Assembly: GCF_000725485.1 (NCBI RefSeq)
Contig: NZ_JOAG01000008.1
Location: 140,475-204,474, forward strand
DNA length: 64,000 bases
Direction: 5' to 3'
From: Nonomuraea candida
GTDB taxonomy: Bacteria; Actinomycetota; Actinomycetes; Streptosporangiales; Streptosporangiaceae
The notes under the pieces were generated by a model, which had not been told where the DNA came from, did no database searches, and worked only from the letters and a program-made list of their open reading frames with translations. Each line of letters starts with the position of its first letter. Positions within the stretch are counted from its first letter, which is position 1. Made by a program: the position numbers and the translations under genes. This document shows positions 47,661-56,508 of this stretch, in pieces.

Positions 47661-48824
47661 TCAGCCGAGGCCGGCGCGGCGGGCGCGTTCGACGGCGGCG
47701 GGGAGCACCTCGATCAGGCGGTCCACATCGTCGCGCGTCGAGGTGTGCCCGAGCGTGAAGCGCAGCGAGCCGCGCGCCGCCGCCGCGTCGGCGCCCATGG
47801 CCAGCAGCACGTGAGACGGCTGCGCCACGCCCGCCGAGCAGGCCGACCCGGTCGAGCACTCCACGCCCTTGGCGTCGAGCAGCATGAGCAGCGCGTCGCC
47901 CTCGCAGCCGGGGAAGGAGAAGTGGGCGTTGCCCGGCAGCCGGTCGCCGGGGTCGCCGTTGAGCACCACGTCGGGCACGGCCTCGCGGACGCGCCTGATC
48001 AGCTCGTCGCGCAGCTCGCTCAGGTGGCGGCCGAGCCGCTCCTGCTCGCGCACGGCGGTGCTGACGGCGGCGGCGAACCCCGCGATGGCGGGCGCGTCGA
48101 GTGTGCCGGAGCGCACGTCGCGCTCCTGGCCCCCGCCGTGCTGGACGGAGACCGGCGTCAGGCCCCTGGCCAGCAGCAGCGCGCCGACCCCCATCGGGCC
48201 GCCGATCTTGTGCCCGGTCAGGGTGAGGGCGTCGGCCCCCGAGCCGGAGAACGACACGGGCAGCTGCCCCACCGCCTGCACCGCGTCGGTGTGGAACGGG
48301 ATGCCGTGGTCGTGCGCGATGGCGGCCAGCACGTTGACCGGCTGGACGGTGCCGACCTCGTTGTTGGCCCACATGACGCTGACCATGGCCACGTCGCCGG
48401 GGTCGCGCTCGATGGCGGCCCGCAGCGTCTCGGGGCGCACCCGGCCGTGCTCGTCCACCGGCAGCAGCTCCACCTCGGCGCCCTGGCTGTCGGCCAGCCA
48501 GTGGGCCGGGTCGAGCGCGGCGTGGTGCTCCACGGAGCTGATCAGCACGCGCCGGCGCGGGCGGCGCGCCCAGTAGAGCCCCTTGATCGCCAGGTTGTCG
48601 GCCTCGGTGCCGCCCGAGGTGAACACGACCTCGCTGGGCCGGGCGCCGAGCGCCTGGGCGATCGTCTCGCGTGACTCCTCGACCACCCTGCGCACCCGGC
48701 GACCGGCCGCGTGCAGCGAGGAAGCATTGCCGACGCGTTTGAGTTGTTCCGTCATGGCCTCGATCGCTTCGGGCAGCATGGGGGTGGTCGCCGCATGATC
48801 AAGGTAGGCCGACGGTCTGGTCAC
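47661..48824 (-). CDS. Cysteine desulfurase (IscS/NifS-type)
   Basis: A 387-aa PLP enzyme that takes sulfur from cysteine for MnmA and other acceptors. The start [15 protein letters not shown] is canonical, the PLP lysine is in [15 protein letters not shown], and the reactive cysteine is in [12 protein letters not shown]. The short loop length fits group I. I start it at GTG 48824; the frame is open from a TTG at 48848, but that codon lies inside the TetR operator at 48846-48873 and has no ribosome site. It is divergent from the TetR gene, so the TetR protein may affect its expression. Confidence 0.95.
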   Translation of the reverse strand: MTRPSAYLDHAATTPMLPEAIEAMTEQLKRVGNASSLHAAGRRVRRVVEESRETIAQALGARPSEVVFTSGGTEADNLAIKGLYWARRPRRRVLISSVEHHAALDPAHWLADSQGAEVELLPVDEHGRVRPETLRAAIERDPGDVAMVSVMWANNEVGTVQPVNVLAAIAHDHGIPFHTDAVQAVGQLPVSFSGSGADALTLTGHKIGGPMGVGALLLARGLTPVSVQHGGGQERDVRSGTLDAPAIAGFAAAVSTAVREQERLGRHLSELRDELIRRVREAVPDVVLNGDPGDRLPGNAHFSFPGCEGDALLMLLDAKGVECSTGSACSAGVAQPSHVLLAMGADAAAARGSLRFTLGHTSTRDDVDRLIEVLPAAVERARRAGLG

Positions 48825-48845
48825 GTGCTCAGGGTATCTCGTTTG

Positions 48846-48873
48846 CAACTGTACCGTCCGGACGGTACAGTTG
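48846..48873. promoter_or_regulatory. 28-bp perfect palindrome, TetR-type operator
   Basis: Bases 48846-48873 are an exact 28-bp palindrome, with the centre TACCGTCCGGACGGTA. It ends 4 bp before the ATG of the TetR gene and about 21 bp before the start of the divergent cysteine desulfurase. Binding there would block both transcripts. Confidence 0.9.
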
Positions 48874-48877
48874 AGGC

Positions 48878-49393
48878 ATGCGAAGGGACGAGCTTTTGGA
48901 CGCCGCGGAGGACCTCCTCTGCGACCAGGGCTCGGCCGCGCTCACCCTGGCCGCCGTGGCGGACCGGGCGGGCGTGAGCAAGGGCGGCCTGCTCTATCAC
49001 TTCAGCTCCAAAGAGGCCCTCATCAAGGCCATGGTGGAGCGGCTGATCGACGACTTCGACCAGTTGATGGCCGCGCAGCCCGACGACACCTACACCGGGC
49101 GCTACGTCGGCGCGACACTGGCCGCCGTCCGCTCCGGCCGCCTGCGACGATGGGCGATCGTGACCGGCGCGTCGGGCAACCTGTTCCTGCTCGCGCCGCT
49201 GCGCGAGGCCATGGCCCGCTGGCATCGCGAGGGGCTGGGCGACGAGCCCGACCCGAGAGCCTCGCAGATCGTCCGCCTCGCGTGCGAGGGGCTGTGGGAC
49301 GTGGCCAGCCACGACCCGGAGCTCAACTCCGAGGACGACCTCCAGGATCTGGAGCGCCACCTCAGAGCGCTCATCAAACCCTCGCCCGCCTGA
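48878..49393 (+). CDS. TetR family transcriptional regulator
   Basis: A 171-aa repressor. The N-terminal helix-turn-helix ([44 protein letters not shown]) is complete and is followed by a helical ligand domain. [11 protein letters not shown] is typical of the group that controls efflux. The ATG at 48878 starts 4 bp after the perfect palindrome 48846-48873, which makes autorepression very likely. The downstream MFS gene (49767) on the same strand is a plausible second target, after a 373-bp gap. Confidence 0.94.
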   Translation: MRRDELLDAAEDLLCDQGSAALTLAAVADRAGVSKGGLLYHFSSKEALIKAMVERLIDDFDQLMAAQPDDTYTGRYVGATLAAVRSGRLRRWAIVTGASGNLFLLAPLREAMARWHREGLGDEPDPRASQIVRLACEGLWDVASHDPELNSEDDLQDLERHLRALIKPSPA

Positions 49394-49766
49394 CAGCTCC
49401 CCTTCCCACCCCTTTCACCCCCTTCCGGCTCCGCGTGACGGGGCCGTCGCCTGCCCGGCGCCCGACGTGCGGCGCCCGGACGTGACGCCCTGACGCGCGC
49501 GCTTCCGCGTGCCGTCCCGGCGCGCCGCCCGGACGTCACACGTCGACACCCGGGCACGGGCGAACACGTCCACGGCCCCACCGGGTGCCGCACGCGCTCC
49601 GGCGCGACGCGCACGCTCCGGCGAAGGCCGCGGGCGTCACGCATGCCATCGCGCGACAGGTCGCCGGTGGCATGCCGGCGTGTGCCCGGCCGCCGTCGGC
49701 GGTGGCGCGGCACGACACCCCCCGACTCAGTACAGCAAGTAACGAACTTCAGTGAGGTGTGGCCTT
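49394..49766. other. 373-bp intergenic region upstream of the MFS gene
   Basis: A GC-rich stretch with no credible gene. An inverted repeat GCATGCCA (49641-49648) / TGGCATGC (49668-49675), with an inner GCGAC-AG-GTCGC, could form a hairpin or operator. The promoter of the MFS gene probably lies in the last 80 bp. No copy of the TetR palindrome is seen. Confidence 0.55.
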
Positions 49767-50954
49767 ATGACCCGCGAGCTGAGGAGTGCCCGTTACGGGG
49801 CAATCCTCACCTTTGTCCTTGCCGGCCTGATGGTGGGCACGATGACCGTGCGCATCCCCGCCCTGACCGACAAACTCGGCCTGTCCGAGGCGATGGTCGG
49901 GACCATCCTGCTGGTCTGGGGCCTGGGCGCTCTGGTGACGATGCAGTCCATGCGGCGCGTCATGGCGCGCGTGGGCAGCCGGGCGGTGCTGCGGGCAGGT
50001 GGTCCACTGACGGCGCTCGGCCTCCTCGGCGTGGCCCTGGCCCCCGACCTGCCCCTGCTCCTCGCGGCCGTGGCGGTCTTCGGCATGGCCTTCGGCACCG
50101 TGGACGTCGCCATGAACGCCCAGGGCTCCGCCGTCGAGCAGGCGTACGGGCGTCCGCTCATGAACGGCATGCACGCCGGCTGGTGCGTCGGCGCCATCTC
50201 GGCGGGCGCGCTGGGCAGCCTGGCGATCGCCCTGGGGCTGCCGTTCACGGTGAACGTGGCCCTGATCGCCCTGGTCTCGCTGCCGGTCATGGTGCTGCTG
50301 GGCCGTACGTACCTGCCCGAGCCCGAGACGGCCGGCGCCGCGCGGCCCGGACGGCGCCGCATGCCGCCGATCGTCTACCTGCTCGGCGCGATCATGTTCT
50401 TCGCCTTCATGGTCGAGGGCACGGTCGCCGACTGGAACGGCCTCTACATGCGGGACGAGCTCGGCGCGCCCGAGGCCGTCGCCGCGCTCGGCTACCCGGT
50501 CTTCGAGGCGGGCATGCTGATCGCCCGGCTCACGGGTGACCGGCTGCGCACCAGGTTCGGCGTGCGCGGCATGCTGACCGTGTCCGGCCTGGCCACGGGC
50601 GGCTTCTTCGCGGTCGTGCTGCTGGCCCCGGCGGCGCTGGTGGCGGTGTCGGCGATGTTCTTCGTCGGCCTCGGCGTGGCGACGATCTCGCCGCTGACGC
50701 TGTCGCTGGCCGGGACCGCGACCGACGCGCCCGGGCCGGCCATCGCCCAGGCGGGCACCATGGGGTACGCGGGCCTGCTGCTCGGCCCCGTGGTGATCGG
50801 GTTCCTGTCGGACGCCACATCCCTGCGTACGGCGCTGGGCATCGGCGTCGTGCTCGGGGTGCTGATCGCCCTGTCGGCCCGGCTGCTGCCGCGCGCCGAC
50901 CGGACCGCGCCGAGCGCCCTGCCGGCGCGGGAGCGGGTCGAAGCCGCCGCCTGA
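49767..50954 (+). CDS. Major facilitator superfamily transporter
   Basis: A 395-aa membrane protein with twelve predicted helices in two halves. The first-half loop contains LVTMQSMRRVMARVGSRAV (the MFS loop 2-3 motif, degenerate) and the second-half loop ARLTGDRLRTRFGVRG. FGTVDVAMNAQGSAVE and the HAGWCVGAISAGAL stretch resemble the group of sugar or drug exporters near FucP/YbjJ. The ATG at 49767 follows GAGGTG. Substrate unknown; the adjacent TetR gene suggests efflux of a small molecule. Confidence 0.93.
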   Translation: MTRELRSARYGAILTFVLAGLMVGTMTVRIPALTDKLGLSEAMVGTILLVWGLGALVTMQSMRRVMARVGSRAVLRAGGPLTALGLLGVALAPDLPLLLAAVAVFGMAFGTVDVAMNAQGSAVEQAYGRPLMNGMHAGWCVGAISAGALGSLAIALGLPFTVNVALIALVSLPVMVLLGRTYLPEPETAGAARPGRRRMPPIVYLLGAIMFFAFMVEGTVADWNGLYMRDELGAPEAVAALGYPVFEAGMLIARLTGDRLRTRFGVRGMLTVSGLATGGFFAVVLLAPAALVAVSAMFFVGLGVATISPLTLSLAGTATDAPGPAIAQAGTMGYAGLLLGPVVIGFLSDATSLRTALGIGVVLGVLIALSARLLPRADRTAPSALPARERVEAAA

Positions 50955-50975
50955 CCCGGCACCCCGGGTCTCTGA

Positions 50976-51099
50976 GAGTTCTCTGTGCGTCGAGGGCGGC
51001 GGCGGCGCGCGCCACCACTGTGGCGGCGCCCCGCCCTCCCGGAACCGCCCGCGCCAGGCGGCCCCACTCACAGAGAACTCACAGAACCGCTCAGAACGC
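50976..51099. promoter_or_regulatory. 11-bp direct repeats and a 12-bp inverted repeat before the ABC/TCS operon
   Basis: CTCACAGAGAA, CTCACAGAACC and GCTCAGAACGC follow each other exactly every 11 bp at 51067-51099, the spacing used by OmpR-family regulators. GAGTTCTCTGTG (50976-50987) is the exact inverse of CACAGAGAACTC (51069-51080), 81 bp apart. The response regulator at 52819 of the same operon is the likely binder. Confidence 0.7.
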
Positions 51100-51128
51100 C
51101 CCCAGCCTCCCGCCGCACGCTGGATCTC

Positions 51129-52028
51129 ATGATCCAGCTCAACGGACTGACGAAACGCTACGGCGACAAGCTCGTCGTGGACGATCTCACCTTCACGGTA
51201 CGGCCCGGCCTCGTCACCGGCTTCCTGGGCCCGAACGGCGCGGGCAAGAGCACGACCATGCGCATGCTCCTCGGCCTCGACCTGCCCACCGCCGGCACGG
51301 TCACCGTCAACGGCCGCCCCCACCACGAGCTGCGCCACCCGCTGCGCGTGGTCGGCTCGCTGCTGGACGCGCGGGCCGTGCACCCGCGCCGCACCGCGTA
51401 CAAGCACCTGCTCTACCTGGCCCAGACGAACGGCCTGCCGGCCTCCCGCGTCGGCGAGGTGCTCGACCGGGTGGGGATGTCGGCGGCGGCGGGGAGGCGG
51501 GCCGGCGCGTTCTCGCTGGGCATGAGCCAGCGGCTGGGCCTGGCCGCGGCCCTGCTCGGGGACCCGCCGGTGCTGCTGCTCGACGAGCCGGTCAACGGGC
51601 TGGACCCGGAGGGCGTGCGGTGGATCCGCGCGCTCATCCGGGGGCTGGCCGCGGAGGGCCGCACGGTGCTGGTCTCCAGCCACCTGATGAGCGAGATGGC
51701 GGTGACCGCGGACCGGCTGGTGGTCATCGGCAAGGGGCGGCTCATCGCGGAGGGCGACCTCGGCGCGTTCACCGAGACGGGGGCGGCCGTGGCCGTCCGC
51801 ACGCCCGACGCGGCGGCCTTCGCCCGGCGGCTGGAGCTGTCGGGCGCCCAGGTGCGGCCGGGCGAGAGCGGGGAGCTGCTGGTCACCGGGATGAGCATGC
51901 CCGACGTCGGCCGGCTGGCCTGCGCCGAGAGCGTGCCGCTGTACGAGTTGAGCACGCGCCGGGTGTCCCTGGAGGAGGCGTTCATGGAGCTGACCCGCGA
52001 CGCCGTCGAGTACGGAGCGGCCCGATGA
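51129..52028 (+). CDS. ABC transporter ATP-binding protein (ABC-2 exporter)
   Basis: A 299-aa ATPase. Walker A GPNGAGKST lies near residues 37-45, a signature variant FSLGMSQRLGLA near 135, Walker B VLLLDEPVNGLDP and switch LVSSHLMSE. The SLGM variant and the C-terminal extension after residue 215 are typical of bacitracin/lantibiotic-type or antibiotic-immunity ABC exporters. The upstream open frame has no ribosome site, and the ATG at 51129 fits the family start (MIQLNGLTKRYGDKL). First gene of a five-gene operon with permease, response regulator, kinase and P-loop protein. Confidence 0.94.
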   Translation: MIQLNGLTKRYGDKLVVDDLTFTVRPGLVTGFLGPNGAGKSTTMRMLLGLDLPTAGTVTVNGRPHHELRHPLRVVGSLLDARAVHPRRTAYKHLLYLAQTNGLPASRVGEVLDRVGMSAAAGRRAGAFSLGMSQRLGLAAALLGDPPVLLLDEPVNGLDPEGVRWIRALIRGLAAEGRTVLVSSHLMSEMAVTADRLVVIGKGRLIAEGDLGAFTETGAAVAVRTPDAAAFARRLELSGAQVRPGESGELLVTGMSMPDVGRLACAESVPLYELSTRRVSLEEAFMELTRDAVEYGAAR

Positions 52029-52789
52029 TCGACACGGGCGCGCTCAGGGCGGAGTGGACGAAGTTCAGCAGCATCAGGGCCACCATGGTGCTCTCGCTGG
52101 CGGCCGTGGTCGTGTCGGCGCTGTCCGGGTGGCTCTTCGGCAACGCGGCGGCCGGTGAGTACGCCGCCGCCACCGCACAGGAACGGCTGGACTTCGACCC
52201 GCTGATGGAGGTCATGCGCGGGGTGTTCATCAGCCAGCTCCTCGTCTCCGCGCTGGGCGTGCTGGTCGCCTCCTCCGAGTACGGCTCTGGGACCCTGCAC
52301 GCCAGCCTGGCCGCCGTCGGCAGGCGCGGCCGGCTGATGGCGGCCAAGGCCGGGATCACCGCGCTGACCGCCCTGCCGGTGAGCGTGGCCTCGGTGTGGC
52401 TGATGTTCGCGATCGGCCAGAGCACGCTGGCGGCGGGCGGGGCCCCGTCCGTCCCGCCGGGCGGCCCGCACGCCCTGGCCATGCTGCTGCTCGGGCCGGT
52501 CGTGCTCACTTTGCTGGCGCTGTTCGGGCTGGCGCTGGGCTTCCTGCTGCGCGGCACGGCCGCCGCCGTGAACGTCAGCACCGCCTTCCTCCTGCTGCCC
52601 ACCCTCGCCTCGTCCTCGCCCGGCTTCCTGCGCGACCTCATGGAGAACTTCTGGCCCAGCACGGCCGCCTTCCAGGCTCTCTACGGCACCTCCTGGCTGC
52701 CGCCGGCGGCGGCGTTCGGGCTGTTCGTGGCGTTCGTCGCCGCCCTGCTGGTCGCGGCCTTCGCCCGGTTCGAGCGCCGGGACGCCTGA
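52025..52789 (+). CDS. ABC-2 type exporter permease
   Basis: A 254-aa membrane protein with six helices. It begins MIDTGALRAEWTKFSSIRATMV, the typical ABC-2 start, and contains SSEYGSGTLHASLAAVGRRGRLMAAK, the conserved coupling region. The ATG overlaps the ATPase stop by four bases. Together they form an exporter, probably for a peptide antibiotic or lipid, controlled by the two-component system that follows. Confidence 0.92.
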   Translation: MIDTGALRAEWTKFSSIRATMVLSLAAVVVSALSGWLFGNAAAGEYAAATAQERLDFDPLMEVMRGVFISQLLVSALGVLVASSEYGSGTLHASLAAVGRRGRLMAAKAGITALTALPVSVASVWLMFAIGQSTLAAGGAPSVPPGGPHALAMLLLGPVVLTLLALFGLALGFLLRGTAAAVNVSTAFLLLPTLASSSPGFLRDLMENFWPSTAAFQALYGTSWLPPAAAFGLFVAFVAALLVAAFARFERRDA

Positions 52790-52818
52790 TTACGCTGGAC
52801 ACCGGGGAGGTGCCTCAC

Positions 52819-53523
52819 TTGGGCGAACGGCTGCTGGTGGTCGACGACGAGCCCACCGTCAAGGAGCTGCTGTCGGCGACGCTGCGCTTCGCGGGGTTCA
52901 CCGTGAGCTCGGCCGACAGCGGCGAGCAGGCGCTGGAGGCGGCCCGGCGCGACCCGCCCGACCTGGTGCTGCTCGACGTGATGCTGCCCGACCTCGACGG
53001 GTTCGAGGTCATCCGCCGCCTGCGCGGCCTGCCCAGGGCGGGGGGACGCCCCGGCCCGGTGCCCGTGCTGTTCCTGACCGCCCGCGACGCCAGGGCCGAC
53101 AAGATCAACGGGCTCCGGCTGGGCGGCGACGACTACGTCACCAAGCCCTTCGACCTGGAGGAGCTGCTGGCCCGCATCAGGGCCATCCTGCGGCGCACGG
53201 GCGCGGCCCCCGACGACCGCACGCTGGTGGTCGGGGACCTGGAGGTCGACCCCGACAGCCACCAGGTGAGGCGGGCGGGCCGCCCGGTACGGCTGTCGCC
53301 CACCGAGTTCCGGCTCCTGCACCACCTGGTGCTCAACGCCGGGCGGGTGCTGCCGAAGGCGCAGATCCTGGAGCAGGTGTGGCGCTACGACTTCGCCGGC
53401 GACACGAGCATCGTGGACACGTACGTGAGCTACCTGCGCCGCAAGCTGGACGCCGGCGGCGCCCCCAGGCTGATCCACACCGTGCACGGCGTCGGCTACC
53501 TGCTCCGCAGACCCCAGGCATGA
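52819..53523 (+). CDS. OmpR-type response regulator
   Basis: A 234-aa regulator. Receiver domain: VVDDEPTVKELL, phospho-acceptor Asp53 (LVLLDVMLPD), and Lys in YVTKPFDLEELLARI. The C-terminal winged helix ends with VDTYVSYLRRKLD...IHTVHGVGYLLR. I choose TTG at 52819: GGGGAGG lies 8 bp before it, whereas the GTG at 52810 overlaps that ribosome site. It is 29 bp after the permease. The 11-bp direct repeats at 51067-51099 are its likely binding sites, so the operon is probably autoregulated. Confidence 0.94.
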   Translation: MGERLLVVDDEPTVKELLSATLRFAGFTVSSADSGEQALEAARRDPPDLVLLDVMLPDLDGFEVIRRLRGLPRAGGRPGPVPVLFLTARDARADKINGLRLGGDDYVTKPFDLEELLARIRAILRRTGAAPDDRTLVVGDLEVDPDSHQVRRAGRPVRLSPTEFRLLHHLVLNAGRVLPKAQILEQVWRYDFAGDTSIVDTYVSYLRRKLDAGGAPRLIHTVHGVGYLLRRPQA

Positions 53524-54971
53524 TCGCCGAAATGTCGCTGCGCGCCCGGCTGCTGGCGATCACGGTCGCGCTGCTCGTCGCCGGGCTGGCGCTGATCGGC
53601 TCGGTGGTCGTCAGGCAGCTCGAAGCCCAGCTCATGGCCCGGGTGGACGTCCAGCTCGGCACGATGGGCACGGCGCTGTCGGAGGTGCCGCCCGAGCTGC
53701 TGGCCGTGCTGCGCGGCCGGGCGGCCGGCTCCGCCCCGCTCGCGCTGGGCGAGCTCGACCTGATCTCCAAGGCGTACACCGGCTACCTGGCGGCGGACGG
53801 GACGGTGCTGCACGAGTTCGGCGACGTCGGCGACGCCCCCGCGCTGCCCCGCCTGGCCGCCGCCGACGTCACGGCCCGCGCCGGGCGGCCGTTCACCTTG
53901 GCGGCGGCCGGCGGGGAGGAGTGGCGGGCGGTGGTGCTGCCGGCCGGGAACGCCCGGCGGGCCGGTCACACCGGGATCGTCGCGGCGGTGTCGCTGGCGG
54001 CCGTGGACGAGACCGTCGGCCGGATGGCGGCCGCCTGCCTCGTGGCCGGCGTGGTGCTGCTGGCGGTGCTCGCGCTGGTGGGCGGGTTCGCGATCAGGGC
54101 CGGCCTGGCGCCGCTGCGCCGCGTGGAGGAGACGGCGGCGGCCATCGCGGGCGGCGACCTCAGCAGGCGGGTGCCCGAGCCCGCCGCGCACAACACCGAG
54201 CTGGGCCGGCTGGCGCGGTCGCTGAACACGATGCTCGCCCAGATCGAGCAGGGGGTGGCCGCCCGGGTGGAGTCGGAGGCCAGGATGCGCAGGTTCGTCG
54301 CCGACGTCAGCCACGAGCTGCGCACGCCGCTGTTCGGGATCAAGGGCTTCTCGGAGCTGTATCGTATGGGGGGTACGCGGGCCGCGCCCGCCATGGCCCG
54401 CATCGAGAGCGAGTCGGGCCGCCTGGCCAAGCTGGTCGACGACCTGCTGCTGCTCGCCGGCCTCGACGAGAGCGAGGGGCCAGGCCTCGACCTGACCCCG
54501 ATGGATCTGCGCACGCTGGCCGCCGACGCCCGCCACGACTTCGCCGCCCTCGACCCGGCCCGGCCCATCGCGTTCACCGGCCCTGCCGGCGGCTCCCCGG
54601 CCGGCGCGCCGGTGCTGGGCGACGAGGCCCGGCTGCGGCAGGTGGTCAGCAATCTGGTCGGCAACGCCGTCACCCACACGCCCCCGGGCACGCCGGTCCG
54701 AATCGGGGTGGGCACGGACGGCGGGGAGTCGGTGCTGGTGATCGCGGACGAGGGGCCGGGGCTGGAGCCGGAGGAGGCGTCGAAGGTCTTCGACCGCTTC
54801 TACCGCACCGACGGGTCGCGGGCCAGGGCCACCGGCGGGGCCGGGCTCGGGCTGGCCATCGTGCGCTCCATCGTGGCGGCGCACGGCGGGCGGGTGGAGC
54901 TGCGCTCGGCCCCGGGCCGGGGCGCGGCCTTCGAGATCAGACTGCCCGCCGCAGAAGAACAGGGAAAGTGA
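53520..54971 (+). CDS. Sensor histidine kinase (HAMP, HisKA)
   Basis: A 483-aa membrane kinase. Two helices (about residues 10-30 and 168-190) enclose a sensor domain of about 135 residues. A HAMP linker (LAPLRRVEETAAAIAGGDLSRRVPE), the H-box with His265 (VSHELRTPLFGIKGF) and an HATPase domain (VGNAVTHTPPG, DEGPGLEPEEASKVFDRFYR, GGAGLGLAIV) follow. The ATG overlaps the regulator stop by four bases. The ligand is unknown; the ABC exporter in the operon suggests it detects the exported or attacking compound. Confidence 0.95.
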   Translation: MIAEMSLRARLLAITVALLVAGLALIGSVVVRQLEAQLMARVDVQLGTMGTALSEVPPELLAVLRGRAAGSAPLALGELDLISKAYTGYLAADGTVLHEFGDVGDAPALPRLAAADVTARAGRPFTLAAAGGEEWRAVVLPAGNARRAGHTGIVAAVSLAAVDETVGRMAAACLVAGVVLLAVLALVGGFAIRAGLAPLRRVEETAAAIAGGDLSRRVPEPAAHNTELGRLARSLNTMLAQIEQGVAARVESEARMRRFVADVSHELRTPLFGIKGFSELYRMGGTRAAPAMARIESESGRLAKLVDDLLLLAGLDESEGPGLDLTPMDLRTLAADARHDFAALDPARPIAFTGPAGGSPAGAPVLGDEARLRQVVSNLVGNAVTHTPPGTPVRIGVGTDGGESVLVIADEGPGLEPEEASKVFDRFYRTDGSRARATGGAGLGLAIVRSIVAAHGGRVELRSAPGRGAAFEIRLPAAEEQGK

Positions 54972-54974
54972 GTG

Positions 54975-55541
54975 ATGAGGCGTTACATCCTGACCGGCGC
55001 GCCCGGCGCCGGGAAGACGGCGATCCTGCGCCGGCTCGAATGCGACGGCTATCCCGTCGTCGAGGAGGCCGCGACCGACGTCATCGCCCTGCGCCAGGCC
55101 CAGGGCGAGGCCGAGCCGTGGACCGAGCCGTCCTTCGTGGGGCAGGTCGCCGCCCTGCAACGGCGGCGGCAGGAGCGGGCCGCTTCGCTGCCCGGCGCGG
55201 TGCAGATCTACGATCGCTCCCCCGTCTGCACCTACGCCCTGGCCACGTACCTCGGCCATCCGGTCGGGCCGGAGCTCGCCGCGGAGCTGGAGCGCATCCG
55301 GGAGCGGCGCATCTACGAGCCGACCGTCTTCTTCGTGGAGAACCTCGGGTTCGTCACGCCGACCGAGGCGCGGCGGATCACCTACGAGGAGTCGCTGCGC
55401 TTCGAGCGGGTCCACCGGGACGCCTACGCGGAGCTGGGCTACGCGTGCGTGCCGATCGCCCCCGGCCCGCTGGCGGACCGGGTGGCGGCGATCACCCGGC
55501 ACGTCGCGCCCCCCGCGCCGGCCGCCCGGGACGCCTCGTGA
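54975..55541 (+). CDS. P-loop ATPase/kinase (AAA_28-like)
   Basis: A 188-aa cytosolic protein. P-loop GAPGAGKTAI starts at residue 7 or so (MRRYILTGAPGAGKT), then DRSPVCTYALATYLG and RRITYEESLRFERVHRDAYAELGY, matching the AAA_28/NadR-kinase-like group that phosphorylates small molecules. The stop of the kinase gene is 3 bp upstream, so it belongs to the ABC/two-component operon. ATG 54975 is my start; GTG 54972 is just as close. Substrate unknown. It is not known to me as a standard member of such exporter operons. Confidence 0.83.
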   Translation: MRRYILTGAPGAGKTAILRRLECDGYPVVEEAATDVIALRQAQGEAEPWTEPSFVGQVAALQRRRQERAASLPGAVQIYDRSPVCTYALATYLGHPVGPELAAELERIRERRIYEPTVFFVENLGFVTPTEARRITYEESLRFERVHRDAYAELGYACVPIAPGPLADRVAAITRHVAPPAPAARDAS

Positions 55542-55545
55542 CCCG

Positions 55546-55560
55546 CGCCCGTCGCGGGCG
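55546..55560. terminator. Short hairpin between convergent genes
   Basis: CGCCCG (55546-55551), TCG, CGGGCG (55555-55560) form a 6-bp stem squeezed exactly between the P-loop gene stop and the SDR gene stop. Confidence 0.6.
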
Positions 55561-56325
55561 TCAGGCGGGCTGCCCGGTGGGCATGATGGTGACCTGCTGG
55601 AGGTTCGCCCGCGGCGGCAGGCTTGCCAGGAACCCGATCGTCCGCGCGACGTCCTGCGGCGTGAGCCACTCCGTCGTCTGCCTGGAGCCCTCCAGCCACG
55701 CCCGCGCGCCCTCGTCGGTGACGTGGGACTGCAGCTCGGTGCCGACGATGCCCGGCTCGATCGCCGAGACGCGCACGTTCTTGGGGCCCAGCTCCGTCCG
55801 CAGGTGCCGCGACAGGTGCGTGACGAACGCCTTGGTGCCGGAGTAGACGGCGAAGTTCGGGAAGATGTTCTGGGCCGCGATCGACGAGGTGTTGATCAGG
55901 TCGGCCACCCCGCGCTCACCGGCAGCCGCGACGAGCTGCGGGACGAACGCGCCGATCACGTTCATCAGGCCCGTGATGTTGAGGTCGATCTGGTGCTGCC
56001 ACTGGTCGGTGGGCAGCTCCTCGACCGGGGCGGGCAGCATGACGCCCGCGTTGTTGAACAGCAGGTCGGCGCCGCCCAGCTCGGCCGCCACCCGGTCGGC
56101 GGCGGCACGCACCGCCGCCGCGTCGGTGACGTCGGCCGCCAGCGCCAGCGCCCGGCCCCCGGCCCGCTCGATCCTGGCCACCAGGTCGTCCAGCCGCTCC
56201 GCGCGCCGCGCCAGCACGGCGACGCTCGCGCCCAGCCCCGCCAGGTGCTCGGCCGTGGCCTCGCCGATCCCGCTGGAGGCGCCGGTGATGACGGCCACGC
56301 GGCCGGTGAGGGAAGTGGTGCTCAT
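55561..56325 (-). CDS. Short-chain dehydrogenase/reductase
   Basis: A 254-aa NAD(P)-dependent oxidoreductase. Cofactor motif TGASSGIGEATAEHLAGLG at residues 14-32, the NNAG motif in LLFNNAGVM, catalytic Ser in INTSSIAAQN and Tyr-x3-Lys in YSGTKAFV (the usual residues). The Arg after the glycine-rich loop (RRAERL) suggests NADP. Substrate unknown. It is divergent from the XRE regulator gene, with 183 bp between starts, a layout that often means the regulator controls the SDR. Confidence 0.93.
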   Translation of the reverse strand: MSTTSLTGRVAVITGASSGIGEATAEHLAGLGASVAVLARRAERLDDLVARIERAGGRALALAADVTDAAAVRAAADRVAAELGGADLLFNNAGVMLPAPVEELPTDQWQHQIDLNITGLMNVIGAFVPQLVAAAGERGVADLINTSSIAAQNIFPNFAVYSGTKAFVTHLSRHLRTELGPKNVRVSAIEPGIVGTELQSHVTDEGARAWLEGSRQTTEWLTPQDVARTIGFLASLPPRANLQQVTIMPTGQPA

Positions 56326-56508
56326 GGTGTACGCCCCTTCAGGGTCTCATCCGCGGCCGGTCGCCGCGTTCCTCCACAAGCACACCAGCCGCGGAACCCC
56401 TCTCAGGGGGTCCGAACGCGCCCTGACCAGGCAGGTCCTCGCGAGACAGGTACCGGCAGGGCCACCCGGGCGGCACAGCGGGCCCGCGCGGCGGGTCACA
56501 CTGGGGGC

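Noticed and set aside
46510..48372. mnmA frame extended upstream through the cysteine desulfurase region
   Set aside because: The extra part is low-complexity and antisense to the 46576-47628 gene; the true start [15 protein letters not shown] is at 46509.
48825..48848. TTG start for the cysteine desulfurase at 48848
   Set aside because: The codon lies in the perfect TetR palindrome and has no ribosome site; GTG 48824 gives the usual N-terminus.
49394..49766. Small gene between TetR and MFS
   Set aside because: Open frames there are Arg-rich shadows without ribosome sites or motifs.
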